Of a DNA stretch of 64,000 nt, positions 26,721 to 36,209 are shown piece by piece. This DNA is from Desulforamulus aquiferis (lineage in GTDB: Bacteria > Bacillota > Desulfotomaculia > Desulfotomaculales > Desulfotomaculaceae): NCBI GenBank assembly GCA_004143605.1, contig AWVY01000062.1, positions 27,815 through 91,814 of the forward strand, in the 5' to 3' direction. The number at the start of each line of letters is the position of its first letter. The stretch's first letter is position 1. The notes under the pieces are model-generated. The model made no database searches. It was given only the letters and a program-made list of their open reading frames with translations, and was not told the DNA's origin. A program made the translations under genes and the position numbers.

Positions 26721-29427
26721 TGGGAAGCAACACACCTAAGATAGGACTTTATAAGATAAACCCGGAAACAGACGGGGCTCATACTTTTAATGTTGATACT
26801 CATTTGAATGATAATTGGGATAAGATCGACCATGAAATAGGTCAGATTAAGGTAACTGATGCAGCACAGTCTGACGCTATTGCTGCGCATTTGGCCGATG
26901 GTGTTCAGGATGATGCTCATGGCCTGCAGGCCATCTTAGGGGATGCATCTCCGGTGTCGCTAACTTTACCCCACGGGTTGAGTTTAGTTAATGCTGGCAG
27001 GTCTTCGGTTTTAAAGCCTAAGTTCAAGGGTAGGCAATTGGTGAATTTGTTAGGTAGTGATGGGAATTGTGAGGATGTAAATAAATGGTCAACTTATACA
27101 GGTGCTGCGAAAGAATTGGATGCTAATAATAAAGTTTACGGGAGTAATAGCATTAAGCTAACGTTAAATGGGTATACAGCTACCGCACTATATAGCACTA
27201 TTACGCAATTGGTAAAACCTAATTCTTTTTATATTCTGTTAGGGGACTTAAAGAATGGAAACGCTGCGGATGGGTTACGTATAAGATTTAATTATGGTAG
27301 TAATTATGTGCACGGGAATAATGTAACTGATACTTCTAAATTTTCTTTATCCTATGTAAAGTTTGGAACGGGTGGTTCAGTAGGTGAATTACATGCAGAA
27401 GTAAGCTGTGCAGGTGCTTCAGGGCAGTATTGTTATATGGACGGTATACGAGTTTATGAAATAACCCAAGCTGAATACAACGAACTAGGTACCCTAACCT
27501 CAGAAGAAATAGCCGAACGCTATCCTTATGTAGATAGTTTTCAATGTGTGCAAAATCCAGCAGTAAGGGTTGAAGGGGTTAATTTACTGCCACCCTTTAG
27601 TCAATGGGATGTACATGCTAATGCTAAAGTTGTCGAGCCGTATAAGTTGGAGCTAAACGCTAGCAGTGCGTGGCAATCAACAAATCTGACCGTAAAGGTA
27701 GTAACAAATACCAAGTATACAATTTTATGTAGCCATCCAAGTAATTGTGGTTTATATGTAAAAAATGTAGCTAGTGGTGCAGAAATAGCCGTTACTATTG
27801 GTACTGGAAAGGCTACATTTACTACACCTGCTAACTGTAATGCAATTTACATAGAAGCGTCTAATACTACAACAGGTACATTTACTTTCTCTAATCCAAT
27901 GCTAGTCCTTGGCGACACCTTATCAACAGAATTCAAACCATATAATACATCCTTTCTCTATCTTCAAACCCCTCTTTATGAAGGTGAAACTTTGGAGGAA
28001 ATTGACGGCAAGTGGCTGCGAACTAAGAAGTGGGAAAAGGTTGTATTAGATGGGAGTTTGGATTTTGTAAATACTGTTATTTATACAAACTATAAGCGTG
28101 TCTCTATCCCTGTAAGTTTTTTACCAAATGCAACAGATGGGGTAAATAATAACCCTAACAGTTTTTTAATTAAATACAATGGTAATTTGGTATCTAATTT
28201 TATTCAACCTTGGGGCGATCAAGAAGAACATATTATCACTACTAACCATCTGCATATCATTATCCTTAATAGTGACTCCGGATGGGGCGAAAATTACACA
28301 CCGACAGTTGACGAGATTAAGGCGTTTTTCCTGGGTTGGCGAATGTATAACGGGGATTTGTATACCGCAAGCACGTCACTAGGAACGACATACAGTGGCG
28401 CTGGTACTAAAAAGTGGGCGTGGGTCGGTAAACCAGACGGTAGCGTTAATACGTTGCTACAACGCTAGCTCCAAATTACACACCCTACCAACTACACTAC
28501 CAACTAGCAACACCAATTGTTGAAGAAGTACAGGTAGAAGGTAAGTTGGTGGTAAATGAAGGATTAAATCAGGTGGAAGTGTTTGAAGGCGTTGTGGTTA
28601 GGGAGCTGGCTAATCCGTCTAAACATAGCAACTATGCAGCTAGTCCATATTATGCAATCAATGCTAATACCGCTGGTAGTTACCCTAGTAACCCTTTAAC
28701 CCACAAACCAAAGCAAATACTGCAAGTGTTTAAGAATAGTAAGTTAGATTCTAGCTGGGTACTAGGTGCTGACGGTACAGTAACGGGATGGATTAATGGG
28801 GTATATGCATACATTTTAGGTAGTAACTTCGACCCAACCGCCCAATACTCAGTAACCTATCTAGCATTACCAGAGGAATTTACAGCCCCGTTGATTAGTG
28901 TCGAGTGCACGGTTGATAATAATCTAAAGACTACGGTAGATACTCTGGTGGATGAATTGGCTAAAGTAACTACGGATGTTGGTGCTTTGGAGGTGGCGTT
29001 GAGGAATAGGGGATTGTTGAATAAATTACTTCATTGCTCAATACAAACAGATTATGCTCAAAGTATACCAACAGCAACAGATACAAAAGTAGGACTTAAT
29101 TACGTAAACCAAGATACTCATGGTTTAGCTAATCTGGTCTCTAGTTCAATAATTATAAAAGAACCTGGTACGTATGTGATTACAGGATATGCCACATTTG
29201 CAGGTAGTACCTCTGGAATTCGCACTTTAACTATAATGTACAATGACAACTTTTTAGTTAGACAAAATACGAACGCTGTAAGTATAGGAAATACTTTTGT
29301 TTCTGTTTTCGATATAGTTAAAATAACCACACCTAACCAACAAATAAGTTTACAGGTATACCAAAACTCAGGGAATGCAATAAATTTAACTTATGCAAGA
29401 TTAATATTACTTAAGGTAGGTGATTAA
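26720..29427 (+). CDS. Large tail fibre / receptor-binding protein, module 1, one frame change
   Basis: GTG at 26720 after GGAGGTGG reads 'NTPKIGLYKINPETDGAHTFNVDTHLNDNWDKID', the N-terminal attachment domain of XkdV/diffocin-like fibres. Helical 'AAQSDAIAAHLADGVQDDAHGLQAIL' follows, then a long beta-rich shaft with Asn/Thr/Tyr-rich carbohydrate-binding-like repeats ('GTLTSEEIAERYPYVDSFQ'). The frame stops at 28468, but 'LAPNYTPYQLHYQLATPIVEEVQVEGKLVVNEGLNQVEVFEG' continues in another frame to 29427, ending in a C1q/TNF-like tip ('YVITGYATFAG'). Fused length is about 900 residues. It should set which bacteria the particle binds. Confidence 0.75.
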
Positions 29428-29428
29428 C

Positions 29429-29913
29429 ATGAACTACTTACCCATTTGCATCCAAAAACCCGTCAACCTCAGCAAACTAGCTGACGAATTGTTAGCTCAA
29501 AACCTCATCCAACCCCTACAGCCCAATGGAACCAGTACGGTATATGGAACAGAGGAATCAGTCACCATCTATGTCTACCCTGGCATAACTCAGGAGGAAT
29601 TAGATGCTATTGGGGAGGAGGTCGAATCCCATGACCCAACCCCGGTACCGGAGCCGCCCAGCGAAATAGAAGTAGTTGGTCGCCAGTTAGTCGACAAGGA
29701 ACTACAAATACTGGAATTACAAGGTCAAAATCAACTACTTGGCCAGCAGGTTGTAGGACTAGAACTACAAAACCTAGAACTGCAAAATCAAAACACTATG
29801 TTAGGTGGCCAGGTGGTTGGACTTGAACTGAAAATCAAATGCAAGAACAACAATTGGTCGACATGGATTTAAGGCTACTAAATTTAGAAATGGGAGGGAC
29901 TGCAAGTGAGTAA
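29429..29913 (+). CDS. Fibre-associated coiled-coil protein (XkdW-like), C-terminus shifted
   Basis: ATG at 29429 follows AGGTAGGTGA. The N-terminus 'NYLPICIQKPVNLSKLADELLAQNLIQPLQ' is compact, then a linker with Pro ('DPTPVPEPPSE') leads into heptad-like repeats 'LELQGQNQLLGQQVVGLELQ' and 'NLELQNQNTMLGGQVVGLEL'. The first frame ends at 29872 with Lys/Asn-rich sequence; another frame from about 29835 continues the repeat ('ENQMQEQQLVDMDLRLLNLEMGG') to 29913, so one indel is likely. Length about 161 residues. The last repeat shows a tandem coiled coil, likely a trimeric fibre adaptor or chaperone. Confidence 0.6.
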
Positions 29914-30049
29914 TTTAGAACGGGTGAAGTATTATTTTGAGAAGGGCTGGGCTACTGTGGTCCAGGTGCAAATGTACGTTCAGTACAGCGTGATCACCGG
30001 CGAGGAATTTGAGGAGATTACCGGAGAAGCTTATAGCACAACTACATAA
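29906..30049 (+). CDS. XkdX-like small protein
   Basis: GTG at 29906 lies within the end of the previous gene and encodes 47 residues. 'RVKYYFEKGWATVVQVQMYVQYSVITGEEFEEITGEAY' is the XkdX pattern ('k.yy..G..t...l..fV..g.IT.eey.eITG'). XkdX is a small protein of unknown role between fibre and holin genes in PBSX-like clusters. It is too short for usual ORF calling, but its sequence and place are clear. Confidence 0.85.
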   Translation: MSNLERVKYYFEKGWATVVQVQMYVQYSVITGEEFEEITGEAYSTTT

Positions 30050-30237
30050 TAGACTTAAAATGCGAAGCATTGAGCAAACATATATCTTTTATTAAAAATA
30101 TAATTATAATCCAATGCTAGGGTTTGAAAAACAAAAACACAAGTATACAAAATAACATCTATGCTGTAGAGCGGACATTTTTATACCCAGAATAACAAAT
30201 TTTACCCTCTGATTGACATCGATAGGGAGGTAGGGTA

Positions 30238-30648
30238 ATGCGGGAATTCGGTATTAAGGCCACTGTTGCTTCAATTAGCACGGTGGCTACATATTTATTT
30301 GGGGGGTGGTCTCCAACGTTGGAATTGTTGGTCTTTATGGTGGTTATTGACTACATTACTGGCTTATATGCCGCTTATTCACAAGGCCAACTTTCCAGTC
30401 AGGTTGGGTTCTGCGGTATTGCCAAAAAGCTGTTTATATTTCTTTTGATAGCAGTGGCCCATAAGATGGATATGGCCTTCGATTCACCAGGATTTTTGCG
30501 GAATCTAATCACCTATTTCTATATAGCCAATGAAGGCCTATCCATGCTGGAAAATATGGCTAGGGCAGGAATGGCAATACCGGAACCACTAAAAGCAGCA
30601 CTTATTCAAATCAAAAACGAAGCGGAAAAATACAAATCGAAGGAATAA
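30238..30648 (+). CDS. Holin, toxin-secretion/phage-lysis type (holin 4 family)
   Basis: ATG at 30238 follows GGGAGGTAGGG. The 136-residue protein has three or four hydrophobic helices; 'WSPTLELLVFMVVIDYITGLYAAYSQGQLSSQVGFCGIAKKLFIFLLIAVAHKMD' is the signature of the phage_holin_4 family, followed by 'TYFYIANEGLSMLENMARAGMAIPEPLKAALIQIKNE'. It makes membrane pores for amidase release. It sits between the two baseplate/fibre modules, with a TAATG-like overlap to the next gene. Confidence 0.88.
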   Translation: MREFGIKATVASISTVATYLFGGWSPTLELLVFMVVIDYITGLYAAYSQGQLSSQVGFCGIAKKLFIFLLIAVAHKMDMAFDSPGFLRNLITYFYIANEGLSMLENMARAGMAIPEPLKAALIQIKNEAEKYKSKE

Positions 30649-30662
30649 TGGGAGGTGATTCA

Positions 30663-31797
30663 TTGACAACCTTACCCGAATATTTAACTAGCCAGACAGA
30701 AGAAGCTATAAGGCAGAAAATGTTTAATAGCTTGCCCTCGAATTTAGATAAATCCGAGGGCAGTTTTATTTGGGACTCATTGTCTCCTGCAGCCATAGAG
30801 TTAGCCCTTGCAGCATTGTGGCTCAGGATGTTTTAAAAATGAGTTTTGCCGGTTCTACCTTTGGCCCATATCTAGATTTGAGGTGTGATGAGCACGGAGT
30901 TACCAGGCTGCCTGCCGTAAAGGCTGTTGGTCAGGTTATGTTTTCAGGTGCCGCAGGTACGGTAATTCCTGCAGGAACAACAGTGGCAACACCGTCCGAT
31001 CCGGCTACCAACAACCCATCAGTAAAATTTGTTACTAATACAGATGCTATCCTTGATGGTTCAGGGGTTTGCTATGTTGAAGTAGAAGCCATTGAAGCAG
31101 GCAAGGCAGGGAATGTGGGAGCCCAAAGTATTAGTGTTATGGTAACTCCTGTAACCGGCATAGCCGGCGTCACAAACCCGAACGAAACAAGTGGCGGCAG
31201 TGACCAAGAAAGTGACGAAGACTCTTAATCAGGTATTATTCTAAAGTACGCTCACCAGGAACCAGCGGTAATAAAGCAGACTATATTAACTGGGCACGTG
31301 AAGTGCCTGGAGTTGGCGGAGTTCACGTTATTCCTCTTTGGGATGGTCCTGGTAGTGTCAAAGTCGTATTAATTGGTACGGATAAATATCCTGCAAATGA
31401 AAATTTAGTCAATGATGTTCAGAACTATATAGCACCTACATTGGGGACCGGCGAAGGGAAAGCCCCCATTGGAGCAAATGTAACAGTGGCAGCTGCAGAG
31501 GCGATTGACATAGAAATATCCGCCACTGTGGAATTAACCGGTACTAGGACACTAATGGAGGTAAAAACAGCCTTTGAGACTGCCTTGACGGAATACCTTG
31601 GAAGCATTGCCTTTACAGCTAATCCAAATGTTAAGTATACAAAGATAGGATCTATGTTGCTAGTTACTGACGGAGTTGAAGACTTCACAGATTTAAAGGT
31701 AAACAACAGTACAGAGAGAGTCTTAATAGATGCAAGTAAGGGTGAAGTGGCTGTTAAAGGAACGGTGACATTGAATGAGCAGCTATCAAATGATTAG
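30663..31797 (+). CDS. Baseplate J protein, copy 2, two frame changes
   Basis: TTG at 30663 after GGGAGGTG reads 'LTTLPEYLTSQTEEAIRQKMFNSLPSNLDKSEGSFIWDSLSPAAIELALAAL'; a change near 30830 leads to 'VLKMSFAGSTFGPYLDLRCDEHGVTRLPAVKAVGQV', and another near 31222 to 'SPGTSGNKADYINWAREVPGVGGVHVIPLWDGPGSVKVVLIG'. The same landmark blocks occur in copy 1 but with many substitutions. Joined length is about 378 residues. Placed after a holin, not in the normal baseplate position, it looks like the head of an alternative fibre module. Confidence 0.85.
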
Positions 31798-32362
31798 TAA
31801 AAGAGGGCAGGAAATGTTGTCATACCTGCCTCGTTATTATCAGACATCAAAGATAGTCAAGTCAGTAATAGCTGCTCAAGGTACAGAGGTTGATAAGTTA
31901 AGAAATGCTTTAAATGAAATACTTGAGCAAAATTATGTTAACACTGCAACCTGGGGTCTTGATAACTGGGAAAAAGAACTTGCAATCAAATCTAATGCAG
32001 GCAAGCCTGATGACCAACGCAGGGCTGTTATTAAATCTAAAATTAGAGGTGTCGGGACAGTCACCATCAACTTAATAAAGAATGTCGCTGAAGCCTATGA
32101 TGGTGGCAGAGTTGAAATCACAAAGGGGCCACTAATATATCAGTTTACAGTTAAGTTCATCGATACACGTGGCATACCTCCAAACATAAACGATCTTAAA
32201 GCCCTCATTGAAGAAATTAAGCCTGCACATCTTTCAGTTGTATATGAATACAGATATCTCTTATGGAATGAGCTGGATGCTAAGAAATTAACTTGGAACC
32301 AGTTGGACACTAAAAACTTAACCTGGGATGACTATGAAACAGGGGGGTGGCTGAATGCCTAA
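31775..32362 (+). CDS. DUF2313/YmfQ baseplate protein, copy 2
   Basis: An intact 195-residue protein starts inside the baseplate J end. It reads 'MISKRGQEMLSYLPRYYQTSKIVKSVIAAQGTEVDKLRNALNEIL', 'ATWGLDNWEKELAIKSNAGKPDDQRRAVIKSKIRGVGTVTINLIKNVAEAYDGGRVEIT', aligned block by block with copy 1. The C-terminus has two repeats of 'WN(E/Q)LD(A/T)K(K/N)LTWN/D', each about 12 residues, which copy 1 lacks. It overlaps the following fibre gene. Confidence 0.87.
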   Translation: MSSYQMISKRGQEMLSYLPRYYQTSKIVKSVIAAQGTEVDKLRNALNEILEQNYVNTATWGLDNWEKELAIKSNAGKPDDQRRAVIKSKIRGVGTVTINLIKNVAEAYDGGRVEITKGPLIYQFTVKFIDTRGIPPNINDLKALIEEIKPAHLSVVYEYRYLLWNELDAKKLTWNQLDTKNLTWDDYETGGWLNA

Positions 32363-32656
32363 TATTACTCCGAACTTAGGGTTGAAAAACCACTAGGTAA
32401 TGAGACCGTTAATCGGCAGGCATATAACGAGAATTTGGATCTGATTGATCAAAACGCTGCCAAGAAATCTGAGCTTAATGCCCATTTAAGTGGACATTTG
32501 AGGGTAATAGTGTCACAAACACCTCCTGAATCCAATGCAAGCACCTACTGGTTTGAAGATTTAGGAGAGTCTATTGAGTTGGCTGGTGGTGGCTTAATAA
32601 TAGGAAACGCCAGTATGGATAACGATAAAGAAATTTGGTTTGATAGAAATATTTAG
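32355..32656 (+). CDS. Small fibre protein, module 2, one frame change
   Basis: ATG at 32355 reads 'MPNITPNLGLK' before a stop; the next frame from about 32397 continues 'KPLGNETVNRQAYNENLDLIDQNAAKKSELNAHLSGHLRVIVSQTPP'. 'NRQAYNENLDLIDQNAA' is the fibre attachment motif seen in many Firmicute tail fibres. Joined length is about 100 residues. It is probably the N-terminal adaptor of a multi-gene fibre in this second module. Confidence 0.55.
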
Positions 32657-32668
32657 GAGGCGAGAGTA

Positions 32669-33433
32669 TTGGCAGATAAAAAAGTTCAGATAAAAATTAA
32701 AAATGGACAAAACTGGGATAATATTTTTCCTAAAACTAACGTGGAAGTAGTTGAAGGGCTAGATACAGCTCTAAATAATAAGGTAGATAAGGTTACTGGT
32801 AAGGGACTATCCACAGAAGATTATACGTCCGCTGAAAAAACAAAGCTGGAAGGAATTGAGGCTGCGGCTCAGGTAAACTCAGTCACCAGTGTAGCAAATA
32901 AAACAGGTGCAGTAGCACTGACTAAAAGCGATGTAGGCTTAGGTAATGTAGAAAATTACTCTATCGCTACACAGGCTGAGTCTGAGGCTGGAACCGTGAC
33001 TAACAAGTATATGACCCCTCAGAGAACTAAACAAGCAATTGCGGCACAGACTGCCAATCTTGGCGGAGGGGATATGCTTAAGTCTGTATATGATTTAAAC
33101 AATAATGGGAAAGTGGATACAGCTGAACAGGCTGACAGTGTTCCTTGGGCAGGTATTATTGGCAAACCTTCTGAATTCACACCTGAATCACACCTTCATT
33201 CAGGTGAAAGCATCACAAGCGGTACAATATCTGCTACAAGACTTCCTAACTCAAGCACCACTGCAAAGGGAGCAGTGCAGTTAAACAATACAACAAACAG
33301 TACAAGCACTTCACTGGCAGCCACAGCTAACGCTGTTAAGGTAACCTATGACCTCGCATCGGAAAAATCTAAAATTGTTGTAAGTGCAACGGAGCCTACG
33401 GGAGCAGATATTTGGATTGAAGAATTAGTGTAA
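32669..33433 (+). CDS. Tail fibre protein, module 2
   Basis: TTG at 32669 follows AGGAGGCG. The 254-residue protein has the common fibre repeats 'KVDKVTGKGLSTEDYTSAEKTKLEGIEAAAQVNSVTSV' and 'GAVALTKSDVGLGNVEN', then the His-rich 'HLHSGESITSGTISATRLPNSSTTAKGAVQLNN', a metal-coordinating shaft turn seen in phage fibres. It has no enzymatic motif. It should form an elongated trimer. The fibre sequence is quite different from the module 1 fibre, consistent with a different receptor. Confidence 0.75.
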   Translation: MADKKVQIKIKNGQNWDNIFPKTNVEVVEGLDTALNNKVDKVTGKGLSTEDYTSAEKTKLEGIEAAAQVNSVTSVANKTGAVALTKSDVGLGNVENYSIATQAESEAGTVTNKYMTPQRTKQAIAAQTANLGGGDMLKSVYDLNNNGKVDTAEQADSVPWAGIIGKPSEFTPESHLHSGESITSGTISATRLPNSSTTAKGAVQLNNTTNSTSTSLAATANAVKVTYDLASEKSKIVVSATEPTGADIWIEELV

Positions 33434-33447
33434 AGGTGGGATAAGTG

Positions 33448-33678
33448 ATGCCAGCAAAAAATGTCCTTCAAAAGTATTGGAACGGAACAGATTGGGTTGA
33501 GTTACACCCGGTAACCAAAGCCTCAAATGTGATTATGAGTGATCATATTTCAGTTCAAGATAAATTAGATACGCATTTGGCCGATGGAGTGCAACATAAG
33601 ATTGTTGATTCAAGTAATGGTTCTAAATATATGTGGAAAATTGAAAATGGCCAACTTTTCATAGAGGAGGTAGGTTAA
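33448..33678 (+). CDS. Small fibre-associated protein, module 2
   Basis: ATG at 33448 (a GTG at 33445 is possible) encodes about 76 residues. 'NVLQKYWNGTDWVELHPVTKASNVIMSDHISVQDKLDTHLADGVQHKIVDSSNGSKYMWKIENGQLFIEEV' repeats the 'DKL..HLADGVQ' element found in the module 1 fibre near residue 55, which is an attachment helix. The rest looks like a small beta domain. It lies between two fibre genes with short spacing. The product may be a linker or a fibre tip cap. Confidence 0.5.
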   Translation: MPAKNVLQKYWNGTDWVELHPVTKASNVIMSDHISVQDKLDTHLADGVQHKIVDSSNGSKYMWKIENGQLFIEEVG

Positions 33679-33681
33679 TAT

Positions 33682-34572
33682 ATGGCGATAGGTGATAAAC
33701 TCTATGTCGCAGACAAACCAACAATTGATGCTACCAAAGGTGTAGTTGATAATATTAATACAAACATAGGCTCAAATGCTGACTTAAGTTCTTCCAGTGG
33801 TTCTGTACACGCTAAACTTAAAGAATCTAGAAGTGCAATAACTACTGTAAATAATACAGCAAATACCATTAACACTAATGTTAGTACAGCTAATACAAAT
33901 ATAAATATTGCTAACACCAACATCAATACCATCAGTACTAACATAGGTTCCAACGCAGATGCTAGTTCTGCCACAGGTTCTGTCCATGCCAAGATAAAAG
34001 ATGTCAAGACATTGCTTTCTACAGTTAACACTAATGTAGGTTCTAATGCTGATGCTAGTTCTGCTACTGGTAGCGTGCATGGTAAATTGAAGGATATTAA
34101 GAGTGCTATAAGTGGCGTAGGTACGCCTAGGAATGATTTGTTTAGTTATCAAGGAAGTACTAATAATACAAATGGGCTTGTGACAGTTCTTGATGTTGTT
34201 GGTTCTGGTACCCTTAGTCATGCGTGCGCAAGAACATATTCATCTAGTGGATTTACAAGTAGCATTAGAGTAACTATTGATAGTCAAATAGTTTTATATG
34301 TGAGTGGTAGTTATAGTGGCCCATATTTGGTTGGATTAATAAACCCTGCAATGTTATATGTTTCTGATAACAATACTTTTGTGCATAATGTTGGTTTAGT
34401 TGTGTCTAGTATAATATATGATGGATTATTCCCACATAGTGCTGAGCAATCTAATAAATTGTTTATACTTCATTCTCCGTTAGTATTTAAGAGTAATTTA
34501 AAAATTGAAATTAACTATAATAGTAGTACAGTTCATTGTAGGTACGCATATGGTGGAACTATAAACAGATAA
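33682..34572 (+). CDS. Repeat-bearing fibre/tip protein, module 2
   Basis: This intact 296-residue protein has three tandem repeats with the pattern 'N.N(I/V)GSNAD.SS..GSVH.K(L/I)K' (residues about 28-50, 90-113 and 115-138), separated by Asn/Thr-rich helices. The C-terminal half is beta-rich with 'GLVTVLDVVGSGTLSHACARTYSSSGFTSSIRVTIDSQIVLYVSG', like a phage tip or TNF-like fold. The DNA repeats are visible near 33765, 33945 and 34035. Such repeat counts can vary between strains and change fibre length. Confidence 0.6.
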   Translation: MAIGDKLYVADKPTIDATKGVVDNINTNIGSNADLSSSSGSVHAKLKESRSAITTVNNTANTINTNVSTANTNINIANTNINTISTNIGSNADASSATGSVHAKIKDVKTLLSTVNTNVGSNADASSATGSVHGKLKDIKSAISGVGTPRNDLFSYQGSTNNTNGLVTVLDVVGSGTLSHACARTYSSSGFTSSIRVTIDSQIVLYVSGSYSGPYLVGLINPAMLYVSDNNTFVHNVGLVVSSIIYDGLFPHSAEQSNKLFILHSPLVFKSNLKIEINYNSSTVHCRYAYGGTINR

Positions 34573-34584
34573 GGAGTGTGTCTT

Positions 34585-34953
34585 ATGAATATTGAATATC
34601 GTATAGAGAATGGCGACAAACTATATATAGTAAAAGAATTAGAAGAATACACTATGAAACAGTTTGTAGGATTGTCGAAATGTATTATTGTAGAATGTAA
34701 TAATAGTACAATTTCTGTAGGAGAAATTACTAATATTGTTTTTAAACATTCTATTTTTAATACAGACACAGGAGATTATGTTGTTGATAATGATAACATT
34801 GATATCGTCCATGTTGATATTGGAGGGAATCAACTAGATGTGGAACCAGGAGAAGCAATTGAATTTTCTAGTCTCGAACCTGGAAAATATACAATTACTT
34901 CTACAAACACAGGTGTTCAAAATGCAGAATTAGAGGTGATTGTACATGGTTAA
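34585..34953 (+). CDS. Small unknown protein in fibre module 2
   Basis: ATG at 34585 follows AAGGAGTG. The 122-residue protein is rich in Ile, Asn, Thr and Glu with a beta pattern ('ISVGEITNIVFKHSIFNTDTGDYVVDNDNIDIVHVDIGG') and ends 'EPGKYTITSTNTGVQNAELEVIVHG', like an immunoglobulin-type end strand. This suggests a surface or fibre-associated domain. I do not recognise a family. It overlaps the next gene by 8 bases. Confidence 0.4.
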   Translation: MNIEYRIENGDKLYIVKELEEYTMKQFVGLSKCIIVECNNSTISVGEITNIVFKHSIFNTDTGDYVVDNDNIDIVHVDIGGNQLDVEPGEAIEFSSLEPGKYTITSTNTGVQNAELEVIVHG

Positions 34954-35134
34954 AAAGATTGTTATTGATGCATCAGAAAAGTATTTAGCAAAAAAGGAAA
35001 GGGAGGTTCGTATTAGGGGTCGTTTTGATAGTCCTAAAAGTAATCCAACCAATAAAGATATATATGCGTTTTTAAGTGATACAAATTTAAGACTTTCTGA
35101 GATTTATGATTTAATAAAATCAAAAAAGGGATGA
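34946..35134 (+). CDS. Small basic protein at the end of fibre module 2
   Basis: A 62-residue protein, ATG at 34946, reading 'VKKIVIDASEKYLAKKEREVRIRGRFDSPKSNPTNKDIYAFLSDTNLRLSEIYDLIKSKKG'. It is basic and partly helical. It has no membrane helix or known motif. It closes the module and may correspond to the XkdX position of the first module, but no sequence similarity is evident. Confidence 0.35.
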   Translation: MVKKIVIDASEKYLAKKEREVRIRGRFDSPKSNPTNKDIYAFLSDTNLRLSEIYDLIKSKKG

Positions 35135-35454
35135 CTTAATTGAATTGTGAATATACTCTACTAACTAAAAACCAATATTGTAGAACCTAACCAGTATAAT
35201 TGCCAATCATACAACCAATCAAAGAGAGCACTAAACAAGTAGTATAATTTGATAAATAATAGTAAAAGACATTAGACTTAAAATATGCATCAAATTAAAT
35301 AGAATGACCTTCAAGGGATATCTCTAAACCCAACATGAAATAAACAACAGAACAATTCGGTTGAGAAAAAGAGGTGTCCACTCATTGTGGACATCCTCTT
35401 TTTCTCAGTTTAAGAATTATGCAGTAATTAGTAGGGTAAGAGAAGGTGAATTTA
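35135..35454 (+). other. Noncoding stretch before the amidase
   Basis: No gene is supported. The region is AT-rich, with a strong terminator near its right end (35362-35407), then the ribosome site of the amidase. The amidase is therefore probably transcribed from its own promoter or by limited read-through. Confidence 0.5.
35362..35407 (+). terminator. Terminator between fibre module 2 and the amidase
   Basis: TGAGAAAAAGAGG(T)GTCCAC and GTGGAC(AT)CCTCTTTTTCTCA form a nearly perfect 19-bp stem with a 5-base loop; the right arm carries the T-run. Confidence 0.85.
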
Positions 35455-36074
35455 TTGAAAATAAATGCAACGAACCTCCAATTCAAGAACTTGGAGAAAA
35501 GAGCAAAGACTGACCGGGTTGTTATCCATCATACGGCAGGAAATAGAAATGCAACAGTAGCTGATGTTCATCAGATGCACCTAAATAATGGGTGGGTCGC
35601 TGTGGATATCACTTCTTTATACGCCATGACGGAACAATCGAAAGGGGGAGGCCGGAGTGGGCCGTTGGAGCACACAGCCTAACGGTAAACGCGCGGTCTA
35701 TTGGTATATGCTTAGCTGGGGATTTTACCATATACCAACCGTCGGAAATACAGTTGGTCAGTCTTGAATGGTTGATCAATAGCTACCTATTACATAAATA
35801 CCCATTAATTAACATTGTTGGACACAGTGACACTGATTCCACCCAATGTCCTGGAATTCTTTTCCCATTAGATAAGTTTAAGAACATAACTAGTCAGCTG
35901 GTTAAACTTATTGTTAACGGTAGGCTAGTAAATGTGCCGCTGCGTATTATGGACGGTCGGACAGAGGCTCTATTAAGCGATAATTGGGTTCAGTTAAGGG
36001 AACTTGCAAATATGCTAGGTGCTGATATTAGTTGGGACGAATTAACTCGGACGGTTAATATGTCAATAAAATAA
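35455..36074 (+). CDS. N-acetylmuramoyl-L-alanine amidase with a stalk-type domain, one frame change
   Basis: TTG at 35455 follows AGAAGG. 'DRVVIHHTAGNRNATVADVHQMHLNNGW' is the Amidase_2 start with the first zinc His; a frame change near 35605 leads to 'CGYHFFIRHDGTIERGRPEWAVGAHS' and 'IVGHSDTDSTQCPG' (second zinc His and Cys). The C-terminal 'VKLIVNGRLVNVPLRIMDGRTEALLSDNWVQLRELANMLGADISWDELTRTVNM' matches the copper amine oxidase-like/stalk domain of anaerobic Firmicutes. Joined length is about 206 residues. It cuts peptidoglycan for particle release, working with the holins. Confidence 0.85.
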
Positions 36075-36115
36075 CTCTATAACATCAGAAAACAAATAAG
36101 TGACAAACATAAATA

Positions 36116-36180
36116 TTGACGGTACCATGAATTAAGTGTAAAATATTAATTTTGATGCGTTAGCATATCTGTGGTATAAT
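36116..36180 (+). promoter_or_regulatory. Two overlapping promoters for carD
   Basis: TTGACG at 36116 with TAAAAT at 36139 (17-base spacer), and TTGATG at 36152 with TATAAT at 36175 (17-base spacer). Both are sigma-A type in the right place before the ribosome site. Confidence 0.75.
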
Positions 36181-36209
36181 AGCTAGTAGACAAAATGGAG
36201 GTGTGCTTA

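Noticed and set aside
29420-29872. Short coiled-coil repeats as DNA minisatellite
   Set aside because: The repeat is at protein level within a fibre-associated gene and does not extend beyond the ORF.
14845-36074. Intact temperate prophage
   Set aside because: No integrase, replication, terminase, portal or capsid genes and no attachment-site repeats could be seen.
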